21,496 bases of DNA, from positions 1 through 21,496 of IMG/VR virus record IMGVR_UViG_3300020410_000075. One strand, 5' to 3'. The stretch is from a virus. The notes under the pieces were generated by a model. The model had not been told where the DNA came from, searched no databases, and saw nothing but the letters and a program-made list of their open reading frames with translations. Of the stretch, positions 14,431-20,839 are shown piece after piece; position 1 is the first letter of the stretch, and every line of letters starts with the position of its first letter. The position numbers and the translations under genes are program-made.

Positions 14431-15228
14431 CTTAATCTCCTTTATAGAGGATATTGTTAATGTTTTGTCTTTTGTAAAAGAAATATTTTCACCACCATAA
14501 GATCCGGTCCTATCTAGTATAACACTATTAGGATTAGCAGGTTTTGAAACTAAGCCTTTACCAGAGAACGATAAGTTTCTTAATAATCTGCCAACTCTAT
14601 AGTTGTCGTATTCACCAGTGCCGCCATAAGCCCGTAAGTGCTTGGTTAAAAACGCAGAAGCCTCGTCACGGGTAACGACCTCGGTCTGACCATCCTCTCT
14701 CGCAAGAGCATAGTCAAAATCAGGGAATAAACATTCCATAGACACAAACCATTTACCTTCTTCTATCTCAGCAACAATTTTTCTCATTCGTTCTCGCTGA
14801 GAAGGATCGCTCCATTCCGTATAAACAACCGCTGTAGTTAAAATGTTAAATGTGCCTGGAAGAGATTCGTCCGACACAATTTCATTTCCCTCTACATCAA
14901 CCACTGTATTACCAGTGATATGACCTATAATATCTCGCTCATCATGCATAAAGTTAAAAGGCTTGTCTTCAGGGGTATCCCTAGCATCCCACAGTTCCTG
15001 CGGATGGAACACATCATCATTCTTATTCCAACCGGCAGTAACCAAAATCGATCTTAGGTAGTATAAGTCAATTTGATCCTTGTTCTCAGCAATTATTTTT
15101 TCTAATGCCGAAGACTTAATATTAATTTCCGGTGTAAAAGATTCCGCAACGATGTCCCAAGCGAGGGTATTATTCGTTAATACCTGGTCGCGTAAACCAT
15201 CGTCTATTTCTGATTGATATATCTTCAT
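13729..15228 (-). CDS. Prohead protease fused in frame to the capsid scaffold
   Basis: This 499-residue protein starts at ATG 15228 (MKIYQSEIDDG), six bases after GGAGG. A TTG at 15255 is in frame but has no ribosome site. Residues 1 to about 250 form the protease domain. Likely catalytic candidates are H95 in FNFMHDERD, H103 in IIGHITG and S163 in WFVSMECLF; these are assigned by comparison with His/Ser prohead proteases of the herpesvirus-like class. The phrase SGKGLVSKPANPNSVIL near the domain end is typical for the family. Residues 267-499 are scaffold: a long Ala/Glu/Lys coiled coil (about 270-390) and an acidic C-terminus. The protease probably cuts the scaffold and itself during maturation. 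Residue roles are inferred. Confidence 0.85.
   Translation of the reverse strand: MKIYQSEIDDGLRDQVLTNNTLAWDIVAESFTPEINIKSSALEKIIAENKDQIDLYYLRSILVTAGWNKNDDVFHPQELWDARDTPEDKPFNFMHDERDIIGHITGNTVVDVEGNEIVSDESLPGTFNILTTAVVYTEWSDPSQRERMRKIVAEIEEGKWFVSMECLFPDFDYALAREDGQTEVVTRDEASAFLTKHLRAYGGTGEYDNYRVGRLLRNLSFSGKGLVSKPANPNSVILDRTGSYGGENISFTKDKTLTISSIKEIKMSDSYEKQIDDLRAELAEAKAANDALQEKVAAEQQAEFDAKIATFEATLAEKDEQISGFETQISEAEAKIAEQAEAIKHGEKDMEDKMKELREMKKKEARMERKTALEDAGLEAEAVESTLASFEDVDNDTFAKVLTTLARVKPEKAMKEEEEAAVPMKKTADKKDDAKADETVLEEEVETSEASEADLESVEETEEVAIAEAVGEDDPAESLRAQASEWLGSVLQHVPKDEK
14437..14443 (-). promoter_or_regulatory. Internal ribosome-binding site for the scaffold
   Basis: AAAGGAG on the minus strand, six bases before ATG 14430, inside the protease reading frame. 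A coding stretch this similar to a perfect site, exactly at the domain border, is unlikely by chance. Confidence 0.85.
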
Positions 15229-15247
15229 GTAAAACCTCCAGATCGTA

Positions 15248-15255
15248 ATACACAA
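15248..15255 (-). promoter_or_regulatory. TTGTGTAT motif, candidate late promoter (copy 4)
   Basis: TTTTTGTGTATTACG on the minus strand lies in the 47-base gap between portal and protease, about 20 bases before the protease start. With initiation a few bases downstream the leader would be very short but would still include the GGAGG site. Confidence 0.45.
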
Positions 15256-15275
15256 AAAGTTTTATATATTGGAAT

Positions 15276-17387
15276 TTATTGGTTTAAATTGGGGTCAACA
15301 GCTACGACAGAAGCGTTGATATACTTCATCTCAGATGAATTAGGTAATCTATTGTTATGGGATTTAAATGATTCAATCTCATCTTCAATAGCATTTTTAA
15401 AGGCAAGAGAAGGACGAGACCCAGAATCAACTAATTCCTTCACTAATTCGGGAGTGATTTCCATAAATGGTTTAATACCCGACAATATACAAAGCTTTAA
15501 GTAGTCTACTTGAGACATTTCTGCCTTACTCAAGCTCCGCATATTCTTTTTATCAAAGTGGGCTAATGCAATAGGAGACAATATTTCAGATATTTGATCT
15601 TGAGCAGATACGGCCCATAATACAGCAGCTGTTGGAGTACCTGATTTAGGTAATACTCTTTTCCGCTTTCTCTTCGTTGAATCTTTAGAGAAGTCTGGGC
15701 GACCAACTGGATTAATAGGTCGCTCTTTATCTTCTTCATCTTTGTCTTTATTATTAGGAGATGGGGGTGGTGCCACTGGCTCTTCTGGTTTTTCCGACAC
15801 AGGAATACCCATATCATCAAGATATTCATCAGCTAATATATCTTTAGTTAAAGCGATTTTAGCAATATCTTCACGATGTTGTGGGTTATGATAAGGACTC
15901 GCCTTATCGGGTATAACATCATCTCTTCTATCTTTTTCTTCTCTTCTTACTCTAACTTTTTCCATACTGGGCATTTCCTTGAATCTTTCCAATAGAGTCT
16001 CGTTAGAAATAATATCACGGTCCGCCAATTGAATAAGCAAATTCTTTTCAGCGGCTTCATCAGAAAGAACAATAGAATCGAAATGTATTTCAGCGGGATA
16101 CCTAAAACCCATAGCTTTTCTAACTAATTCAATCTCATGCCTCCAGAACTGCTTTAATACATCGCGACCATATTCCAGTCTCTCAATCAACGTCTTTAAA
16201 GAAACATAATTATTCGTATACCCGCCACTACTACTGGCACCAGTTAAAGTAGGAGGAATACCTAGTCCAGCATATATACTGGTCAATACTGGTTGATACT
16301 TTTCAGTGCCTAAGAATTTGTATACCTGTGATTGACTCTCTGTGAATTTGAGTTCTGGACCCCATACCAAATCCATAGTACCACCACCAACATTGCTGGC
16401 CAAGATATCTCTCAGCTTATTAATAGCAGCTTTAGTGGGGATAATCTTATGCTCCAGATCACCCACGGTCCATAATCGAACATTAGAAATAGCACCATCC
16501 AGAGCCGCTAAGTCAGCAAGCTTCATCTTTTCAAGCATTATAATATCATCCAAGATCGCATGAATCATTGGATTGGCCCATAACAACCAGTCATCCTTTT
16601 TGTAGTAATAGAATGCTACATCGTCAGGACTTAGGGGAACTTTTCGATCTCCCTCATGCAGTCTTTTCTGTAGATCATTAGGCAATGTCTTGAATACTGT
16701 TCGATTTTTGGTCGAACTCTTTACTAATGACTCATAAGTCATTTTAGACATATTTAAAACAAATTCAGGTTTGCCAACAACCTGACTACCATAATCTTGA
16801 ATATCTACCGCTAAGGGATTTAAGAAATCATAAGTCCAAGGGACTTCTCTTTTATTTACTTTAATGTTTTGGATTACAATATCTTGCCCAGCAGTTTTTC
16901 GTAACTCTTTTTCTTTCTGGGGATTTAATTTAGCGTTTCTTCTCTTTACTACAACATTGCCACAACGATACAAATAATTCAAGAACCTTTCAGATCTATC
17001 AGTGCCATTAACCTGTAAGAACCACTTACGATAAAACTTCTCAACATTCTTGTTTGGATGAACAATTGTTAAACCCTGAGCAGCAAAGTCACTCATCAAG
17101 TCGATAACATTTCGAACAATACCAACTCTATCATAAGCCTGCATACACATCTTCATAATGCGTTTTTGATAATTAGAAACAGATTCGCCAGGTCTAAACT
17201 GGTCATAATCTTCTCGGAGAAATCCCGTTCTAACAGAGCGGTTTGGCTCAATATCAATATAGCTTGTTCTGCGACCATAAGCTACAGCCTTTTGAATGCC
17301 GTCATAAGCTTCGACATTATCCGATGTAGCAGCATATGCTTGTTCTTTTTGTGAATCGCTATCCCATGTTTTGTATAAATCAGACAT
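15276..17387 (-). CDS. Portal protein with extended C-terminus
   Basis: This 703-residue protein forms the head vertex channel and docks the terminase. I chose ATG 17387 (MSDLYKTWDSD) because GGAGA lies about ten bases upstream; an in-frame ATG at 17414 lacks a ribosome site. The portal core covers about residues 60-480: MCMQAYDRVGIVRNVIDLMSD, a CGNVVVKRR strand, AVDIQDYG, and VPLSPDDVAFYYYKKDDWLLW. It also holds the stem/crown-type segment with IYAGLGIPPTLTGASSSGG, a phrase common in portals. Beyond about residue 490 there is a Pro/Glu/Asp/Lys linker, a basic KRKRKR at 572-577 and a further roughly 120-residue helical domain. The length exceeds the usual 400-550 residues. Its place between terminase and protease agrees. 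Confidence 0.88.
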   Translation of the reverse strand: MSDLYKTWDSDSQKEQAYAATSDNVEAYDGIQKAVAYGRRTSYIDIEPNRSVRTGFLREDYDQFRPGESVSNYQKRIMKMCMQAYDRVGIVRNVIDLMSDFAAQGLTIVHPNKNVEKFYRKWFLQVNGTDRSERFLNYLYRCGNVVVKRRNAKLNPQKEKELRKTAGQDIVIQNIKVNKREVPWTYDFLNPLAVDIQDYGSQVVGKPEFVLNMSKMTYESLVKSSTKNRTVFKTLPNDLQKRLHEGDRKVPLSPDDVAFYYYKKDDWLLWANPMIHAILDDIIMLEKMKLADLAALDGAISNVRLWTVGDLEHKIIPTKAAINKLRDILASNVGGGTMDLVWGPELKFTESQSQVYKFLGTEKYQPVLTSIYAGLGIPPTLTGASSSGGYTNNYVSLKTLIERLEYGRDVLKQFWRHEIELVRKAMGFRYPAEIHFDSIVLSDEAAEKNLLIQLADRDIISNETLLERFKEMPSMEKVRVRREEKDRRDDVIPDKASPYHNPQHREDIAKIALTKDILADEYLDDMGIPVSEKPEEPVAPPPSPNNKDKDEEDKERPINPVGRPDFSKDSTKRKRKRVLPKSGTPTAAVLWAVSAQDQISEILSPIALAHFDKKNMRSLSKAEMSQVDYLKLCILSGIKPFMEITPELVKELVDSGSRPSLAFKNAIEDEIESFKSHNNRLPNSSEMKYINASVVAVDPNLNQ

Positions 17388-17416
17388 TTGTATTCGTCTC
17401 CAGGGTAATGGCATTG

Positions 17417-17429
17417 GTAATAGTATTAC
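17417..17429. repeat. Short palindrome in the terminase-portal gap
   Basis: GTAATAGTATTAC is a 13-base inverted repeat with 5-base arms. It lies between the candidate promoter and the portal start. It is AT-rich and short and could be a weak operator, a processing site or chance. Confidence 0.3.
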
Positions 17430-17439
17430 TAATTAGACT

Positions 17440-17447
17440 ATACACAA
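17440..17447 (-). promoter_or_regulatory. TTGTGTAT motif, candidate late promoter (copy 5)
   Basis: TTGTGTATAGTC directly follows the TAA of the large terminase and lies about 52 bases upstream of the portal start, so it could separate packaging-motor expression from head gene expression. Confidence 0.48.
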
Positions 17448-19430
17448 TTAATAAATATCTTGCATTTTTTCAGTAAACCAAGCTGGACCATAAAACATCT
17501 TATCATCTTCTGGTTTCCTCTTTCCTTCAGCAAGTGCGAATCCACCAATAGCTCCATATTCTATTATATCTTTTTCAGTACATAGTATGCGGGCCGACAT
17601 ATTCGCCATAATCAATGATGAATACCGGTCTTTTCTCAATCTGCTTTTCTTTCCAGCCGCCACTTTAATCTCTGGTGTGTCCCATCTCTCGCGACCCGCT
17701 GGTGTTTGAGTCATCACAATCATAGATAATTCATCTTTAAGCTCTTCGATCTCCATAACAGAATCTTCCAAGGTGTCATACTTCCTACCAGCAAGCTTAT
17801 CATCTTCAATAGACAGTCCTATACTAGCAGCGTCAAAGAATGGAAAGAGCACCACTTTATCTTCAAAATCTTTTCGAAGTCCGTGATTGGCTTCGGCCAA
17901 CCAGTCCGCCTTAGCAAATTGGCACATCCTAAGAATGTGTAATCCCGATTTGTGGTCTGTATCTTTCTCCTTGTTCTCGTCCACAGTGGGCCATATGGCG
18001 ACTTCTCCTTCGGGTATCTTATCTTTGTCGTGCAATGCCTCCATGACCGCTATACCGCCCCCCTGAGCGTCCATAGCGACCTCTAAGCAAGGATACACTT
18101 TCATAAGTTGTCTAATCTTCTTAGCACAGTAAGAATAGAAGTCATCTTCATCCACAAGTTTAGATTTTAACTTATCTTTATGTTGTTGACGATTCGTAGT
18201 CCAGCAATGCACAATTCTTCTGTGGTCGGGATGTAGTTCAAGCACAACAATGGAAAAATTGTCAACTTCAGATGCTGGGTCGACACCAAATACATATTTC
18301 TTGTCTGGTGAGCCCTTAAGGCCCGCCTCAAACATAATTTCGCCAGAAGGTAAGTTGATGGGTTTATGAGGAGAAGCCGTACAGGACTCAAGCAGGCTCC
18401 TCTTAAAGAACCCCTGACTATCTGTGGTGAAACAGGCCCCATACTCCATATTATAGATTCCAGCATGTACAGTCGCTTTTGCTCTTGCTACTTGCCCTTC
18501 ATCCATAAAGCCATCTGGCAAAGTGCTAACAGGCATTCTAATTACAGAATACTCAGTCCAATCAAAGCCTTCAGGAACCTCTCCATTAAACACTTCCTGT
18601 AGTTTAAATTTGTCACCACCACTTTTTACGATACTACAATATCTTTTCCAATAATCTGCGAAGTGATTAAAGTCATAATAAGCCGTTCCAGATAAAATAA
18701 TCTGATTGGATTTTTCCATCATTTCTTCGTTATTCTGCTCAACGCCAACACCTAACTCTTTAGCTTTTTTGTTCTTAGCTTTTTGTTTTACCTTCTCAAT
18801 AGGAGAGGCGGCCACAGCAGCAAAACCAGCCACAACATTTTCAAAGATGTCACGAGGAATAGAAGCAAATTCATCAGCAATGATATCATTAGCACGCTGA
18901 CCACGAATCTTACTGCCATCACCAAGAGGTAGACATGTAATGGTGCTTTGACCAATATGCATTACACACCTGTCAACATCTCGTCTTGGCCCACTATTAC
19001 CACCGCATAAATCCCTAAGAATAGGGGCATTCTTCCAAATTGTGTCCATATACTCAAACAGGACCTTAGATTGCCTAAAGGCAGCACCCACAACGATAAC
19101 TTTTCGTCTGGGCATAAATAAAGCCCTCAGCAAAGGATACACTGAGAGCAAAAAGGATTTCCCCATACCTCGACTACCAATCAGCATAGGAAACTTCCTA
19201 TTCCACATTTCATACAGAATCAGAGATTGAAATGGGGATAATTCTACATTGAGAATGTACTTACAAGCAAAAGAGAAATACTCTGGTCGCATTAAAAGCC
19301 ATGCGATTTTTTCCAGCAGTCTATCTCTATCTTCTTCGTCAAACACAAAGTCCATAGGGTTGAAGAGCTTACTTTCGTCTACCTCAATTCCTAACCATGC
19401 GTCATTTATTTTTTGTTGTTGGTCTATCAT
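17448..19430 (-). CDS. terL: Terminase large subunit (packaging ATPase and nuclease)
   Basis: The 660-residue protein is the motor that cuts and pumps phage DNA into the prohead. The N-terminal ATPase has a Walker A (GSRGMGKS, 85-92), Walker B (IIADE, 183-187, with catalytic E187) and a coupling motif SGT at 248-250. A Lys-rich insert (about 212-240) lies between Walker B and the coupling motif. The C-terminal RNase H-like nuclease shows D384 in FGVDPAS, D454 in VAMDAQGGG and D602 in KDRYSSL, consistent with the three metal-binding acids. The start overlaps the HExxH gene by 29 bases and lacks a strong ribosome site, so translation is probably coupled. All motifs are intact. No small subunit is recognisable nearby. 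Confidence 0.95.
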   Translation of the reverse strand: MIDQQQKINDAWLGIEVDESKLFNPMDFVFDEEDRDRLLEKIAWLLMRPEYFSFACKYILNVELSPFQSLILYEMWNRKFPMLIGSRGMGKSFLLSVYPLLRALFMPRRKVIVVGAAFRQSKVLFEYMDTIWKNAPILRDLCGGNSGPRRDVDRCVMHIGQSTITCLPLGDGSKIRGQRANDIIADEFASIPRDIFENVVAGFAAVAASPIEKVKQKAKNKKAKELGVGVEQNNEEMMEKSNQIILSGTAYYDFNHFADYWKRYCSIVKSGGDKFKLQEVFNGEVPEGFDWTEYSVIRMPVSTLPDGFMDEGQVARAKATVHAGIYNMEYGACFTTDSQGFFKRSLLESCTASPHKPINLPSGEIMFEAGLKGSPDKKYVFGVDPASEVDNFSIVVLELHPDHRRIVHCWTTNRQQHKDKLKSKLVDEDDFYSYCAKKIRQLMKVYPCLEVAMDAQGGGIAVMEALHDKDKIPEGEVAIWPTVDENKEKDTDHKSGLHILRMCQFAKADWLAEANHGLRKDFEDKVVLFPFFDAASIGLSIEDDKLAGRKYDTLEDSVMEIEELKDELSMIVMTQTPAGRERWDTPEIKVAAGKKSRLRKDRYSSLIMANMSARILCTEKDIIEYGAIGGFALAEGKRKPEDDKMFYGPAWFTEKMQDIY

Positions 19431-19761
19431 TCGCTGAATCCATAAGAAAACTCATTACTTTAGCATTTCTCGGATCATCGAACAAACCAATTAATCCTGT
19501 GGAAATCCTTGAAACAGCCTTCTCTTCCTCTTCGTTATTTTGTAAATAATATAAATGCCAAACAGCATGTAATATCTCGTGCAGTAAGGTGTCTCTTACC
19601 CCCGACATAATCATGCCGCAGTAGACCCTAATTAATTTCTTTTCGTTACAACAATCTCCATAGGCCTCCCTTTCCTTATGGAGTTTCTCCGACATTTCCT
19701 CTATAACATACTCATGTCCCAGTACATAAACCTTAGAAGGTAATTTCTTCGTTCTCGTCAT
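19402..19761 (-). CDS. Small HExxH zinc-metallopeptidase-like protein
   Basis: The 119-residue product carries LLHEILHAVWH, with H61, E62 and H65 forming an HExxH zinc site; E78-E82 downstream offer a possible third ligand. The preceding part reads as a short beta-rich region (SKVYVLGHEYVIEEM, LIRVYCGM), then a helix carrying the motif and a second helical stretch (VSRISTGLIGLFDD). This layout resembles the compact SprT/IrrE-like gluzincin fold, but the protein is short for these and may be a minimal or inactive form. A clean AAAGGGG site lies six bases before the ATG. It overlaps the ERCC4 nuclease and the terminase genes by 29 bases each. A role in packaging-linked processing or in countering a host factor is speculative. 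Confidence 0.72.
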   Translation of the reverse strand: MTRTKKLPSKVYVLGHEYVIEEMSEKLHKEREAYGDCCNEKKLIRVYCGMIMSGVRDTLLHEILHAVWHLYYLQNNEEEEKAVSRISTGLIGLFDDPRNAKVMSFLMDSANDRPTTKNK

Positions 19762-20242
19762 GACTGCCCCTTTTGTGAAAAAGTTCGTTCAGTCGTTTAA
19801 AGATACTATTACAAGTTAAAAATGCACTGTCTTTATTGCCGCAAAAAATAATCTTAGTATCGTACCATAGCTGAAATTCAATTAAACACTTTAAAATATA
19901 CTTTCCTGTAACTTTGACATGTGATCTTAATTTCTTGGGCACATTCGAACCCTCTGGATATCTAATGATATCATTCATATCAAACTCACAAATCAAAAAG
20001 GAAAACTCATAGTCCTTCATTCTGTCCATTTCCCGTAGAAACGCAGATTTCTTCCTTCCTAAATTCATAGCAATTTCAGACACAGATGCTTTTCTCTCGA
20101 TACAAACCACATCTTCAAATCCCTTGAGTGTATAGTCGCCAGTATGAAGAGCATCCATATCCATCCCCTCACATTTGTCATATTCTGTGAAGGTCCATCC
20201 ATCCTTTTCTCTCGTGTCCTTTATTACCCTATACTTAGACAT
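19733..20242 (-). CDS. ERCC4-domain nuclease
   Basis: This 169-residue protein has the signature of the XPF/ERCC4 nuclease fold. D9-T-R-E12 opens the first motif, T34-G-D36-Y follows, and VCIERK (E49, R50, K51) gives the ERK core of the GDXnERKX3D site. The usual final Asp is not found at the expected place: SVSEIA follows, with E56 possibly substituting. Later segments are alternating strands and helices (FSFLICEFDM, TKIIFCGNK). No helix-hairpin-helix domain is present, so it is a single-domain phage type. It starts two bases after the upstream stop, with only a distant AAGGG, so coupling is likely. Recombination or branched-DNA trimming before packaging is a plausible role. Confidence 0.82.
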   Translation of the reverse strand: MSKYRVIKDTREKDGWTFTEYDKCEGMDMDALHTGDYTLKGFEDVVCIERKASVSEIAMNLGRKKSAFLREMDRMKDYEFSFLICEFDMNDIIRYPEGSNVPKKLRSHVKVTGKYILKCLIEFQLWYDTKIIFCGNKDSAFLTCNSIFKRLNELFHKRGSHDENEEITF

Positions 20243-20244
20243 AT

Positions 20245-20571
20245 TTAGTCTTTAACCCTTCGTACAGTTAATATACCGTTTTCATATTTAATCCGTAGTT
20301 GTCCTTGTTGTCTCATCGATCTAGTCTTCTCATATACCTCACTAGCTTCTTCCCGTGTGCATAACCATGTTGAGCTAAGACCAACCCCGACACTGAACAC
20401 ATCGTCTAGTGTCACTCCAGTCGTTGGCTCTGCAACAGGTTCTGGGGCTGATTCTGGTTCTGGAATTAGTTCTGATTCTGGTTCTGGTTCTGGTTCTGGG
20501 GTTGGTTCTGGATCTACGCTTGGAGCTGCAAAAGGTGCCGCAAAACTAAATAGTTTTTTTTCGTCAGTCAT
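20245..20571 (-). CDS. Pro-Glu repeat protein, unknown function
   Basis: The 108-residue product has a short hydrophobic N-terminus (MTDEKKLFSFAAPFAAP), then a Pro-Glu-Ser-rich segment (about 18-50) of PEPEPE-type repeats. A C-terminal region of about 57 residues follows: TLDDVFSVGVGLSSTWLCT, a helical EASEVYEKTRSMRQQG and a final small beta hairpin (LRIKYENGILTVRRVK). The repeat segment is probably an extended, rigid arm; the C-terminal part looks like a small folded domain, perhaps a helix-hairpin. It overlaps the HNH gene by eight bases. Position among packaging-associated nucleases allows a small-terminase-like role, but there is no sequence support for that. Confidence 0.72.
   Translation of the reverse strand: MTDEKKLFSFAAPFAAPSVDPEPTPEPEPEPESELIPEPESAPEPVAEPTTGVTLDDVFSVGVGLSSTWLCTREEASEVYEKTRSMRQQGQLRIKYENGILTVRRVKD
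20438..20513 (-). repeat. Tandem hexamer-type repeat encoding the Pro-Glu segment
   Basis: On the plus strand GGTTCT-type hexamers recur (TCTGGT and TCTGAT) through this stretch. They encode alternating Pro-Glu and Glu-Ser on the minus strand. Such repeats can change copy number by slippage, so length variation between relatives is expected. Confidence 0.78.
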
Positions 20572-20839
20572 TGGTATCTCCCTGATTAATCAGATTTAAA
20601 AGATAAGAAATGTAATGATTTTCCTTGCCGGTAATAGCCTTATGACATTTGCTACATAAGGTGATACCATTACTAACATCATACCGTAAAGATGAAGCAC
20701 TGGACCATTTTATAATATGATGAACTTGTAATCTTGCTTTCCTACCCTTCTTTTTACACATTTTGCAGGTTCTCTTGTCTCTCTTGAGCACATCCATCCT
20801 AAATCTCTTATATTCTGGGTCATTGTAGTCTCTTTTCAT
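20564..20839 (-). CDS. HNH endonuclease, terminase-associated type
   Basis: The 91-residue product has a complete single-domain HNH nuclease: zinc cysteines C25-x-x-C28, H40-H41 in VHHIIKW (catalytic His), N57 in SNGITLC, and C62-x-x-C65-H66. Small HNH proteins of this form near the large terminase are known in many phages with cohesive or headful packaging (for example HK97 gp74) and are needed for, or stimulate, terminase cutting. Here it sits four genes upstream of terL within one overlapping string. It starts inside the end of the dehydratase gene (20-base overlap) and overlaps the next gene by eight bases. No intein or intron context is seen, so a free-standing homing role is less likely. 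Confidence 0.87.
   Translation of the reverse strand: MKRDYNDPEYKRFRMDVLKRDKRTCKMCKKKGRKARLQVHHIIKWSSASSLRYDVSNGITLCSKCHKAITGKENHYISYLLNLINQGDTND

Noticed and set aside
15226-15255. TTG at 15255 as the protease start
   Set aside because: It lies within the candidate promoter motif and lacks a ribosome site; GGAGG precedes the ATG at 15228.
17385-17414. Upstream ATG at 17414 as the portal start
   Set aside because: It has no ribosome site, while the ATG at 17387 has GGAGA at suitable distance and begins with a typical MSDLY start.
20438-20513. Short repeats as a CRISPR array
   Set aside because: Repeats are contiguous hexamers inside a coding frame, without spacers of constant length.
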